From positions 123,658,146-123,722,145 of the forward strand of contig OY757011.1 in the NCBI GenBank assembly GCA_963580285.1: 64,000 bases of DNA. Direction: 5' to 3'. Source of the stretch: Lucinisca nassula. Lineage: Eukaryota > Mollusca > Bivalvia > Lucinida > Lucinidae. A model generated the notes under the pieces. That model did no database searches. It had not been told where the DNA came from and saw only the letters and a list, made by a program, of their open reading frames with translations. Shown one piece after another: positions 22,301-34,300 of this stretch. A program made the position numbers and the translations under genes. How positions within the stretch are numbered: the first letter of the stretch is position 1; every line of letters starts with the position of its first letter.

Positions 22301-25300
22301 CGCACGCACGGACGGACGCACGACGGACAAAAAGTGATCCCAAAAGCTCAAAATAGGCCCGACACCACTTATATGACAAATGGACTTGTCCAACATATGG
22401 CTATAGAAGTGTGTGTGTGAATTCTGGTTTAACGCCGCTTTCAACAATTTTTCAGTCACGACGGTGTCTGGTTGCGACAGGGAGCTCAATGCTTACTTTT
22501 ATAGTTCTGCCTCACTGCAGTATCATGTCCCAGACACATTACATGATACCACACCCAGTCACATTATCCTGACACTGGGTCGACCAGTCCTAGCTCTACC
22601 CCGTAAATCTGAGTGCCAAGTGAGGAGCAGCTAGTACCATTTTTAACGACTTTGGTATGTCGCGGCCCAGGATCGAACCCGTGACCTCCCATTCCCCGGA
22701 CTGGACACTCTACCAACTGAGCTATTGGGGCCGGTTGTGGCAATAGAAGAGTTCACTAGTATAAAATGGGTTAAGTACCAGTTTACAATGTTCCAATTAT
22801 GCTGAGATACTGCCTCAAAACACATGTGACTTCCAAACAATTTGAGTTATGTTACACTGAAATCCTGGGACTAGCTACTGACAGCTCTGGGATTAGCTAC
22901 TGACAGCTCTGGCATTTAGCTACTGACAGCTCTGGGATTAGCTACTGACAGCTATGGGATAAGCTACTGACAGCTCTGTGATTAGCTATTCACAGCTCTG
23001 GGCTTTAGCTACTGACAGCTCTGGGATTAGCTACTAACAGCTCAGGGCTTTAGCTACTGACAGCTCTGGGATTAGCTACTGACAGCTCTGGACTTTAGCT
23101 ACTGACAGCTCAGGGCTTTAGCTATTGACAGCTCTGGGCTTTAGCTACTGACAGCTCTGGGATTAGCTACTGACAGCTCTGGGATTAGCTACTAACAGCT
23201 CAGGGCTTTAGCTACTGACAGCTCTGGGCTTTAGCTACTGACAGCTCTGGGATTAGCTACTAACAGCTCTGGACTTTAGCTACTGACAGCTCTGGGATTA
23301 GCTACTGACAGCTCTGGGATTAGCTACTCACAGCTCTGGGATTAGCTACTGACGGCTCTGTGATAAGCTATTGACAACTCTGGGCTTTAGCTACTGACAG
23401 CTCTGGGATTAGCTACTAACAGCTCTGGGCTTTAGCTACTGACAGCTATGGGATTAGCTACTGACAGCTCTGGGCTTTAGCTACTGACAGCTCTGGGATT
23501 AGCTACTGATAGCTCTGGGCTTTAGCTACTGACAGCTCTGGGATTAGCTACTGACAACCCTGTAGCAAAAGCATCAGGCCCATTCACTTCTCAAGACAAA
23601 GATGGGCAAGTCAGTCTCTGGGCAAACATAATTTACCTTCTGTTCCTCTGTTTTGAGAGCTGGGTTCTGTATAATCATATTTTGCTGCTTGTCTTCTCTC
23701 ATATAAAACAGGACATAGACATCTTGTAGGCTCACAGTATGCAGACTGGTTCTAATTTTCTGAAATAAGATGTATTTGTGAAACACGAACATGCCTCTGG
23801 GCCAGGTTCATTTTTTTCTTTAAAGTAGGTCACAGGTCAAGGTCGAATTGTGCTATAGGAAAGCAAACAGGAAGCCCTTAAAGTTGTCCCCCCTTGTAAA
23901 AAAGGGGTTTGGTATATCTATTCCTCTAATTAGTATTCAAAATAAACATTGTTTTCAGTGATTTTTTTACAAATTTTCAACTATGCGTCCTGGGACTCGC
24001 TCAACCAAAAAACTGTGCGTCCCAAATCTGAAAGTATGAGTCCCAATATTTGGAGGGAAAAAAGGAAGTACAAAAAAGATCGGTTCAGTATAAAATGCCA
24101 TTATTCATAGTTAAAAATAATGCGGTCTAGTATCTATTATTTGCAATGAACAGAATCAATCATCACCTTGTGTTGTTTACTAGCCCAAAGAAATCCTGCT
24201 AAAATGTACGTTTTTTTAGTCTATTTTCCGTAATGTTTTCTACTTTCGTTTTCGATAAATGCGCACCGCAACATGTGCGTGAAATTTACTTCATGCACAA
24301 TGGAGATAATAATTCCGAACCATTATCGACAAACGTTTCCTCCCCTGATTGGGACACCAGCTATCTTGGTTCAGGGGCTGACAAATCCATTGCCCGGCCG
24401 CCCGGTACAAGTCCGAAATCGCACGGGGCAGGTGCACTTTGACCTTAGGACGCCCGGATGGGCAAGTGCAAAAAATATCGTCTACAGATGTCAGTCTTTT
24501 GAGTCCTCTTTTTCTTAAAATATAGTAAAACTAGAGTAAGTAAATCAGAATAATTGTGCTGCACTGTCCTGCTTTGTCGACAATTCAGAGACAAACCGTC
24601 TGTGTATTTATTTATAACAGTTCAATTATGACACTATTGTTAATCCCTGTCATATAATTGCCAAGTAAACATGATTGCCCTGCGGTGCGTGTCTTTCATT
24701 TCTGGCGATAAGCCAACTTGAACGAGGTGTGAAAATATGGTCAAGTTATGTCTCTAATTTGCATTTATTCCCCAATCATAAAATTTAATCCACAATCAAT
24801 GTGAAAATGATTTACTCGCAGCTCAGACAATTAGCTACATCTAACGGTAGATGCATTATAAAAACGGATCGTGAATGGTTATGTTTTGGCGCCAAATAGC
24901 AGACGCTCGGCTTGGTGGGAAAAGTCGAACGCTGTTGTTGGACCTGCTGGGAATAATTCGGGGGCTGTGCAAAGCGCTGTTTTCCATCCACCTCCATTCT
25001 CAACCGTTTAGCTATCGATAAAATATTTTTTACCGGTTCCAAACAATTTTTTTTAAAAACGGGATACAGCTCATTAAAATAAAACAATGGCATTAAACAC
25101 GTGCGGGGTTGCTGGCATCGGATGACGTCATTTGACACATTTACCGATCACATGCAGAAAAATTGTAGAGTTGGTTTGTGGGCGGCGACTGGGATGGCGG
25201 AAAACTTTGATGTTCGCATTGAACTTGCTTGTGTGAAAGTTTGGGCTCATTTTAGATGGAGGGGATTCTCGTCTTGTGGTTGGATCATTAAATTGTACCT

Positions 25301-28300
25301 ATATCGATTTTTCGGTGACTCGTTGAGCAGTTGAAGGTTCGGTAAAAGTGCGGTATTTTATCACTTCCGCCGATATTTACAGCAGTGAAAACGAAAGTTG
25401 GATTGTTCGCCCATGAAATATTTGCGTCCGACGGACGCACATATTTTATGATCGTGCGTCCTCAGTCCTATTTGTGCGTCCTGGACGCAGGACGCAGGGG
25501 TAAAAAAATCACTGTTGTTTTGTTTTCTTTGTCTGTGTACGTCTATAGATGTATGTCTTTATGCTAAGATCAAACTGTTTAAATATTTTAGAATTTTTAG
25601 AAATTAACAATTAAAGTATTCCAATTTCTCTGTCAAGATGTACTGATATGCCTGGAAAAAAATCTTATGATACTAAACCAAGGTTTTTGTTTTTTTTAAA
25701 GTGAACAGATAACTGGACCCAAACAAGAATGAAGTCCTAAGAACAGATTACTGCCATATTTTCTGGTAATCAGACTGGTACGAGTTTTTGTCGGTCACAA
25801 AAGGTCTAACTGTAGGTTATGTCTCTGCTCCAGTTGTGCTTTTCAATTAAATAACTTACTGTGCCATCACTAATATGGAACCACTTGTTTCCTGACTTCA
25901 CAGTACAAGTGTAATGGCCACTGTTTGCTGAGTGGCCTTCGTGGAACAGCAGTGCATAAAGGGAGTACAATTCTGGTGGACCCTGAAGAAAAGAGAAGAG
26001 ACGGTACAAAAACTGTAAACTAGAGCTGTGTGAGAAAATGTGCTTTAGAACAGGGATAGACATGAAAGGCTCAATATCAGCCTCATAACGAAAACATGCC
26101 TATTTAAATATATTGAAAATTTTACCACCAAAAAATGAAAATTTTCTGATAAAAAATCTGATATTTTTCATATTTCTGCTCAAAACATAGACTGTGGGTA
26201 TTCGTTAGAACAGCCTCAGTGAGGCTGTTCTAATGAGTACCCACTGTCAGAGCAGAAATAAGAAAAATAATGTTTACCCCTGTAAACCTCAGTTTTACTA
26301 TATTAGTGGGGTTTGATGGGGTCAAAATTATATAGGCTTGCTTTCGTGATGTGCCCATCTGCACAGTCTGATCAGAACCTTCACTGCTTGAAAGACACAT
26401 CAATGTACTTAATTTCATGACCGCGGGAACAAAAAGTTTCTGAACGTAGAAACATAGGTCAGTCAAACATGGATGCCTGTTTAAAAGTTGTAATCCCCAG
26501 ATGCAAGTTTTGACCAAGTATAAATAGTGAAGCTGTTCTAGTTCTTGAGAAAAGGAATTAACCCTTGTCCTGCTGAATATTCATATATGCCATACCTACT
26601 ACCGATTATCAACCAACCAGATTACCTGTAGCAAATTATTACAATAAATTCACAATCTGAATGACAAACAATGTAGATCCTGATCAGATGGCTTCTTCAG
26701 AAGCCATCTGATCTGGATCTACATTGTTTCAAAGAAAAGGCATATCCGGGCTCAGCAGAACAAGGGTTAAACATTAGTGTGACCACTAGGTTGACAAAAT
26801 AGTTAACATTGTCAGTGAACTATGAAATGTAGGCCATAGGCCAAGGTCAACTAGGGGGGCACAGACGATGGCTACCCTAGGATTGTGACAAATCCCCACG
26901 CTTTTTCCACATGACCTTTTGAGAAGGCCCCTTTGGCCAGATTGCTCTTGCATGCCCTAATCATTTAAGGGAGCCATGTGCCAAAATATGGTCTCAATCC
27001 ATTCAGTGATCTAGAAGAAATAGCATGACGGATCGACAGGTGTACAGATGGACTTCACAATATCCCAAAAGTTTTACTAAAAGCATAGGGATAAATATGG
27101 ATACTTGTAGTAAAGTTGCCATCCCTACATGCAAATTTGTACCAATTACCATTACCATAGGGGCTTGAAGAAATATATGGGCTGCATGATGCTTCCACAC
27201 AGAGCTGAATCCGGCCCGCACACTAGTACTGGTAAACCGCTTAGAGGATCTAACCCTGTCCAGGAACCGCGGTGCGAGGCGGTTCGTCCATGCTAATAAA
27301 CCCTATTGGTTTCATTTGGCGACGGGGCTTGAGATGTCATTTCATCTCAATGTCGGGTAAAAGTCCCACAAAATTGGAAGCAACGTCTCCAAAATGACCT
27401 TTACAGTGTTGACGGGGACATTAAACCTCAAATCAAACCAAACCAATTACCATTAATGAAGCTCTTATAATTCTTGAGAAATGATTAGGGTGAACCCTAG
27501 GATTGTCACAAATGTTGACGAATGGACAGATGGAAAACCAGAATCCTATATCATACCATGCTTAAAGCAGACACAACAAATACTATTGATCACTAACTTA
27601 TCCTCAGTTCTCCTCTATATCTTTGTTGGTTTTAGACTCTCATTTAGACTACCAGTATTGTTAGAGCTGTTGGGTTGGTTGATTTGAGGTTTAACGTCCC
27701 CGTCAACACTGTAAAGGTCATTTTGGAGACGTTGCTTCCAATTTTGTGGGACTTTTACCCGACGTTGAGATGAAATGACATCTCAAGCCCTGTCGCCCAA
27801 TGAAACCAATAGGGTTTATTACCATGGACGGTCCGCCTCGCACCACGGTTCCTGGACAGGCTTAGATCCTCTAAGCGGTTTGCCAGTACTAGTGTGCGGG
27901 CTGGATTCAGCTCTGCGTGGAAGCATCATGCAGCCCATATATTTCTTCAAGCCCCTATGGGCGGGGGCGGCTTTGTGGGACTTTTACCCGACACTGAGAT
28001 GAAATGACATCTCAAGCCCTGTCGCCCAATGAAACCAATAGGGTTTATTAGCATGGACAGTCCGCCTCGCACCGCAGTTCCTGGACAGGCTTAGATCCTC
28101 TAAGCGATTTACCAGTACTAGTGCGCGGGCCGGATTCAGCTCTGCATGGAAGCATCATGCAGCCCATATATTTCTTCAAGCCCCTATTGTTAGAGTTGGA
28201 ACAAGAACAAAATAAAATACAGGGAAATTCCACTATTAAGACCGTTTAAAATTAAGACTTGCTTTTAAAAGCTTATTTAGTAGTCTACATTTATTCTTTC

Positions 28301-31300
28301 GCCGTATTTTCTGCACATAATGTCCTCTGGTGAGAGACCACCTTAGGGACTGTTCAAAGTGGTCTTAAAGACCACTTTTGAACAGTCCCAAAGGTGGTCT
28401 TAATATAGGAATTTTACATATATAAACAGAAATTCTGCTATCTGCATACAGTTCTGAAGTTTCTAATGGAATTCAAAGTAAAATGACTTGGCTGATCTGC
28501 GGTATGATAAGCTTCTGAGCAACACGTGAAACTATTTAGTCCTGGATTAGTACTACTTACATTTCTAATTGACATATATCCTCTTATGTTAAGTCGTGGG
28601 GGAAACTTGACAGCCTTGTTGAGTTTCACTCCACGGAATGTGCCTCCGAATTTATCATCATGGGTAGCATGAAATCTGAAGACAAGCCAAAACATTAGTA
28701 AGCATACAAAAATAACATAGTTTCTGATAAGGAGAAGAAATGAGGATACCTTCTGGACAATTATTCTTATTTCTCCATAAAAAAACACACATTGTGGGTA
28801 CTTGTTAGAATCGCCTCATCGAGGCGATTCTAACAAGTACCCACAATGTATGTTTCTAACAAGAAATGTGGAAAATTATGAAAAATTATTCTTTAATAAT
28901 TATTCTTGTAACTCCTCTTTTGCTGTAGCTACACTAACAATGGAAGTTAACAGTTAAATTATTATTTACTTATCCAGTGACAATGTAGAATGTATCACAG
29001 TCAATAACAAGACTTGAACATCTGGGTTGACGAAAATATTGATGAATGGACAGTATAGCAGTTCCCTTGTTTTTCCCTAGCTTAAAGCAGGTACAACAAA
29101 TGACCAACACCCATATTACGTCATTTCATTTGAAATTTAATAATCATAATAGTTTGTCTATCATAACTGACAGTGACCAATCTTGATCACATTTGAGAAA
29201 TGTTACTGTTTGTGTGTTCTAAGATTACTATGAGACCAATTCTAGCACTGAACTGTCTGTTGCAGACAGAGCAAGAGAGGTTAGAGGCAGACAGAACTGT
29301 TGGTGATGTCATTTCATATGACATTTACAACACTGAATGCTCATGCCATGTATGAGTTCATCCATTTAAGTGCTTACATAGAATAAGTTCTGTTCATTCA
29401 GGGCTTGAAAATTCTTCAGAAATACACTCATCCTGCATGACCAAAGGCATACCGATTTTGGTAAATTTCATAGGGACAAGCTACCTACAGAACTGAGCTA
29501 CTTACAGAAGCCAGCTTTTGTTTAGACATAACAGTGTCATTTAACTAACATAGTTTCTACAGACATCTAGTAATAAAGATGTATGCAGTGTACTCACCTT
29601 TTCAATTGAACTGTCATTATGTTGGGAGCCTTGTGAATAGTAAATCTCTTCAAGGCTTCAACCTTCTGTTTACATCTGCAAGGAAAATAATAGAACATGT
29701 AGGTAACTCCTTTCATGTTAAATAAACTAATTTAGCCACACCCATTTCTGACTATCAACCAAGTGAAGCTGTTGGCTATCGACCCTCATGATAGATATAC
29801 CTGGAGATTGTCGTGAGATCTGCCATGCTTGCAGCAAGCCAACTACCTGGAAGGGGGCACATTATGTGGATATTGCCCCTGTACCTGCATGTTAAAATTT
29901 GATGATGATGATGATGATGATGATGGTAACAATGATGATGAACCAATCAGATTACTTGATGTAATTTATTTCTACAAATTCATGAACTATATGTCTAAGT
30001 GTAGATCCTGATCTGATGGCTTCTTCAGAAGCCATATGATGTGGACCTACACTCTTTGCAAAGGTAGAAAGTGCTGTGTTCACCAGGATAAGGATTAACT
30101 GATTTTATAACTTTTGTCGCACTTTGTCACAAAGACCATAGGCAGAATTAACCCTTCTCTTGCTGAATATTTATTTAAGCCACACCCATTTCTGATATTA
30201 ACCAATCAAATTACTTGGTGCAATTTATTCCTACAAATTCATAAATTGATTGTCAAACAGTGTAGATCCTGATCAGATGGCTTCTTCAGAAGCCATCTGA
30301 TCTGGATCTACACTGTTTCCAAAAATAGGGGTTGCCGTGAACAGCAAGATAAGGGTTAATACACCTCAAAGGAAGGTACATGTACATCTCACAAAATGTG
30401 ATTTGTTCCCCTTTCACCAACAATGAGGCTGTGGTTTGCTACAATATTGACAATATTTTCTTTATAAGTCCATAAGATTTTGTTTTTATTTAGTTTGGAG
30501 TTAAATAGCCCAGTCAACACATTTATGTCATGTCAAATTGGTCAATTTACCTGTCGTAATGATCCTAAGTTTTGGGACAGATAGGCTTAAGCAAACAGTG
30601 CAGATCCAGATATGACTGCTCCGCAGATCCAGATCAGACTGCTCCTGCAGTCTGATCAGGATCTACACTGTTTGCAATTTTGTCTCCACTTTTTGGACTC
30701 TTTGCTGAACTGCGAAACATACTTGTTAACCCTTATCTTGCTGTTCACGACAACCCCTATCTTTGCAAACAGTGTAGATCCAGATCAGATGGCTTCTGAA
30801 GAAGCCATCTGATCAGGATCTACACTGTTTGGCATTGAGTTGACAACCCCTATCTTTGCAAACAGTGTAGATCCAGATCAGATGGCTTCTGAAGAAGCCA
30901 TCTGATCAGGATCTACACTGTTTGGCATTCAGTTTATGAATTTGTATCAATAAATTACATCAAGTAATTTGATTGGTTGATAGACAGAAATGGGTGTGGC
31001 TTAAATGAATATTTAGCAAGAGAAGGGTTAAAACTTCAGGAAAATTACAGCGAGTCCTCACGGTGTGCCAATTTTTAGGATTTTTATGGCAACCAATCTT
31101 TTCATGGGCAGGCCAATATGTAAGCGGTTAACCAGTAAGGTGCACAAACTTTTACCAATCAACACTAGGCCATGTCAAGCCACTGAGTTTACCTTACCAT
31201 ATTTTTACACAAGTGGTCATCCAGTACAGTTTTTGTTTGTTTGATTTGAGGTTTAATGTCCCCGTCAACACTGTAAAGGTCATTTTGGAGACGTTGCTTC

Positions 31301-34300
31301 CAATTTTGTGGGACTTTTACCCGCCATTGAGATGAAATGATTTCTCAAGCCCTGTCGCCCAACCAATACGGTTTATTAGCATGGACGGTCCGCCTCGCAC
31401 CGGCTTAGATCCTCTAAGCGGTTTACCAGTACTAGTGTGCGGGCCGAATTCAGCTCTGCATGGAAGCATCGTGCAGCCCATATATTTCTTCAATCCCCTA
31501 TGGGCGGGGGTGGATCCAGTACAGTGCAGATCACATCAGAATTCTGAATATGTTCCTCCAGTCCTCATCCTAGGGCTAATAACTGTGACAGTTTCAAGGA
31601 CTGTAGCTCAAAAAGCCTAGGAGGAGTTGTGTGACCTACTTTTTGACCTCTGCACCACCTTATTCGACTCTTCACATTACGATAACACACCCATTCGATA
31701 TAGTGCAATTTTCATATCTCCAAAATGGCTACTTTTCTGACGAAAATCTGTGATATTTTTCTTATTTATACTGCAAACATAGGTTGTGGGTACTCTTTAG
31801 AACCGCCTCATTGAGGCGGTTCTTATGAGTACCCACAACTTATGTCTTGGAGCAGAAATAAGAACAATATTGTTTACCCCTGTAAATCCCAGTTTTCTCT
31901 ATATAAAGTGGGGTGTAAGGGGGTGTTCATTTCACGGATTTGTTCATGTGATGATTACCTTCAATTTGATATGCAACATGACTATGTTAGAACAAAATAA
32001 AATTTTGACCCCTCAGGTAGTGTTGGGCCCAGGGGTCACATCAAAATTGTGAATATGTTCTTGTTGTCCTCAGCCATATGGCTTTTGCCTGTGACAGTTT
32101 TGAGATTCTAGATTAAATGGTCTAGAGCAATGGTGGAATATTTCAGATAGATGTATGGACAGACAGACATCCATCCATACGGATGGATAGGGGGTACTTA
32201 ATACATGAGCCCCACTTTTTCTTTGAAAAGTGCGGGGATAAAAATTTAACCCTTATCTTGCTGTTCACGATAACCCATATCTTTGCAAACATTGTAGATC
32301 CAGATCAGATGGCTTCTGAAGAAGCCATCTGATCAGGATCTACACTGTTTGGCATTCAGTTTATGAATTTGTAGCAATAAATTACATCAAGTAATTTGAT
32401 TGGTTTATGGACAGAAGTGGGTGTGGCTTAAATGACTATTCAGCAAGATAAGGGTTAAACTGTTCTAGCATGTGTGATATATAATACCACGGTGTTCTTG
32501 TTGACAAAATGTCAGTAGTTTTTGCATATGTAAAAGCTACTCACATTTTTGCCATATTAATGATCAAAGTTCTAACAATGCATTAAATACATTTATCATA
32601 TGACGTCGCGTCTGAGAGTGTAATAACGCCATGTAATATTTTCGATAATCCACTAGTGGATTAAATATGCAAATTACCTAGATACGTCCCGTAACGTTAC
32701 ATGTATGACGTCCTTAACGACGTCGCGTTTACTAACAGCGGAATATTGACATTTTTGTAACCAATTGTAAATAAAATGCGTTTTAAATGTCATATGATAA
32801 ATAGAACCTTGCATTCGTGCTCATATATTATTGAATTTATTAAACTCGTCGAGGAAAAGGAATAAAATGCTCGGCAAAGCCTCGCATTTTATCCCTTTTC
32901 CTCAACTCGTTTAATAAATTCAATAATACATGAGCACTCATGTAAGATCCTCTATTAACTAATAAAATTATTAGTTCGAACAACTGTAACCTAACAGTTT
33001 TTTCCATGAAAGACTTACTTACTTGCCACATTTATAAGCATTTTCTATATCCAACCTCTCTGGGCTTACAAACATTTCAAAGGCTCTCTCCAGTGTATTA
33101 CAGGTCTGTAAAATATTAAAAGTACTGTGTTGATCCTAAATATTGGAACAGATAGGTCATACCAAACAGTGTAGCCCCAGATCAGACTGCTCCTGAGATC
33201 AGTCTACACTGTTTGCCATTCTATCTGCACCTTTTGGACTCCTTGCTGGATCATGAAACAAATTTGTTAATATTTTAAGAGAATTACAGTAAGTCCTCAA
33301 GGTGTCCCAATTTTTATGATTTTTAGGTTAAGTTCAGTTTCAATTCATTCACCCATTATCAACTGAATAGAATCTTCCCCCCTTACATATAGGAGTCAAT
33401 TTCATAATGTAGTGGTCCCAGGCTGAGTTATGTTTGAAAATTCAGAGAAGATTATGTACTGTACATAAACATGGTCTCACCTGAAACATCGTTGCATACA
33501 TTTTAAATCACAAAATGACATAATTATCCTCTTACATCAGCGGAAAATGAAGCCAAGATCAGTCTGTGCATATAGGCAGTGCTGATCAGGGTCTTCATAG
33601 TCAACTAATATTCATTACACTGTTCAATGGAGGGAGCGTTTAAGTTTTACGTCTCACCATCAGCTGAGGTCATAGGAGACAGGACCTCGGTTTAAAGACT
33701 CATCCGAAAGTCTGGAGAAGCCCGGGATCGATCCTGCGACCCCTGGTTATAAGGCGAGTAGCATAACCACTACACCACAGGGGCTTCTGCACTGTTCAAT
33801 GGAACTGTCTGTTCACAGTTTGGGTGTTCTATCAAAATACACAACCTGGGAGGTTGATCTGAACACTGACATTTGGCATATGCCCAAAAGCACATATTCC
33901 TGTGACCTGACACATGACGATTAGCTATGGGTGTATAGCAAGATGAAGTTTCAAACAGGAAGCTAGCCAACTTGTGGCAACAAGTGGTTTTATAGCACAT
34001 TCTAAAGATCCTTCAATCATCACACAATGCTTATGGGGAATGGGAACACCTGGCAGATTTTTCCGCCATTTTTCAAAGGGAGACAACTTTTGGAACTTCC
34101 TTTTCGCTTTTCCTCTGGAGCAAATTCTTTCCTTTAAGAGTTGACCCCTATTGACAAAAATACTTTTGCAAGAGTTGCCTCCCCTGAAGGTTTATCCATT
34201 CCCCTTAAGTCACCCATTTCTTGTCTCTTGACTAATTAATGCTGTACTCATCTGAAGCATAATGCATCAAAGGTATATTTTCGTTAATTCCAAATTTGGA

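Larger units (their letters stand above)
19935..22772. mobile_element. PalIII element split by pearl-like element C and a SINE-A
   Basis: PalIII pieces lie at 19935-20080 (aacccattgtatgcagg), 22351-22408 (ataggcccgacaccactt) and 22734-22772 (caatagaagagttcactagt). In order they reproduce the intact PalIII at 47530-47762. Confidence 0.65.

Noticed and set aside
22867..23561. CRISPR-like array
   Set aside because: Units are contiguous with no unique spacers, in a eukaryotic intron. It is a minisatellite.
24812..25138. 108-codon minus-strand open frame inside the 1,559-bp hAT-like element
   Set aside because: It is not recognisable and lacks transposase signatures. It could be captured sequence but cannot be supported as a gene.
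29829..30011. Asp-rich small protein
   Set aside because: The Asp run is a (gat)n tail of a small insertion in a PalI element.
30612..30812. Conserved-looking small peptides ending NSVDPDQMASEEAI at several places
   Set aside because: They are six-frame translations of the PalI core hairpin, present in both orientations and always truncated at the repeat edge.
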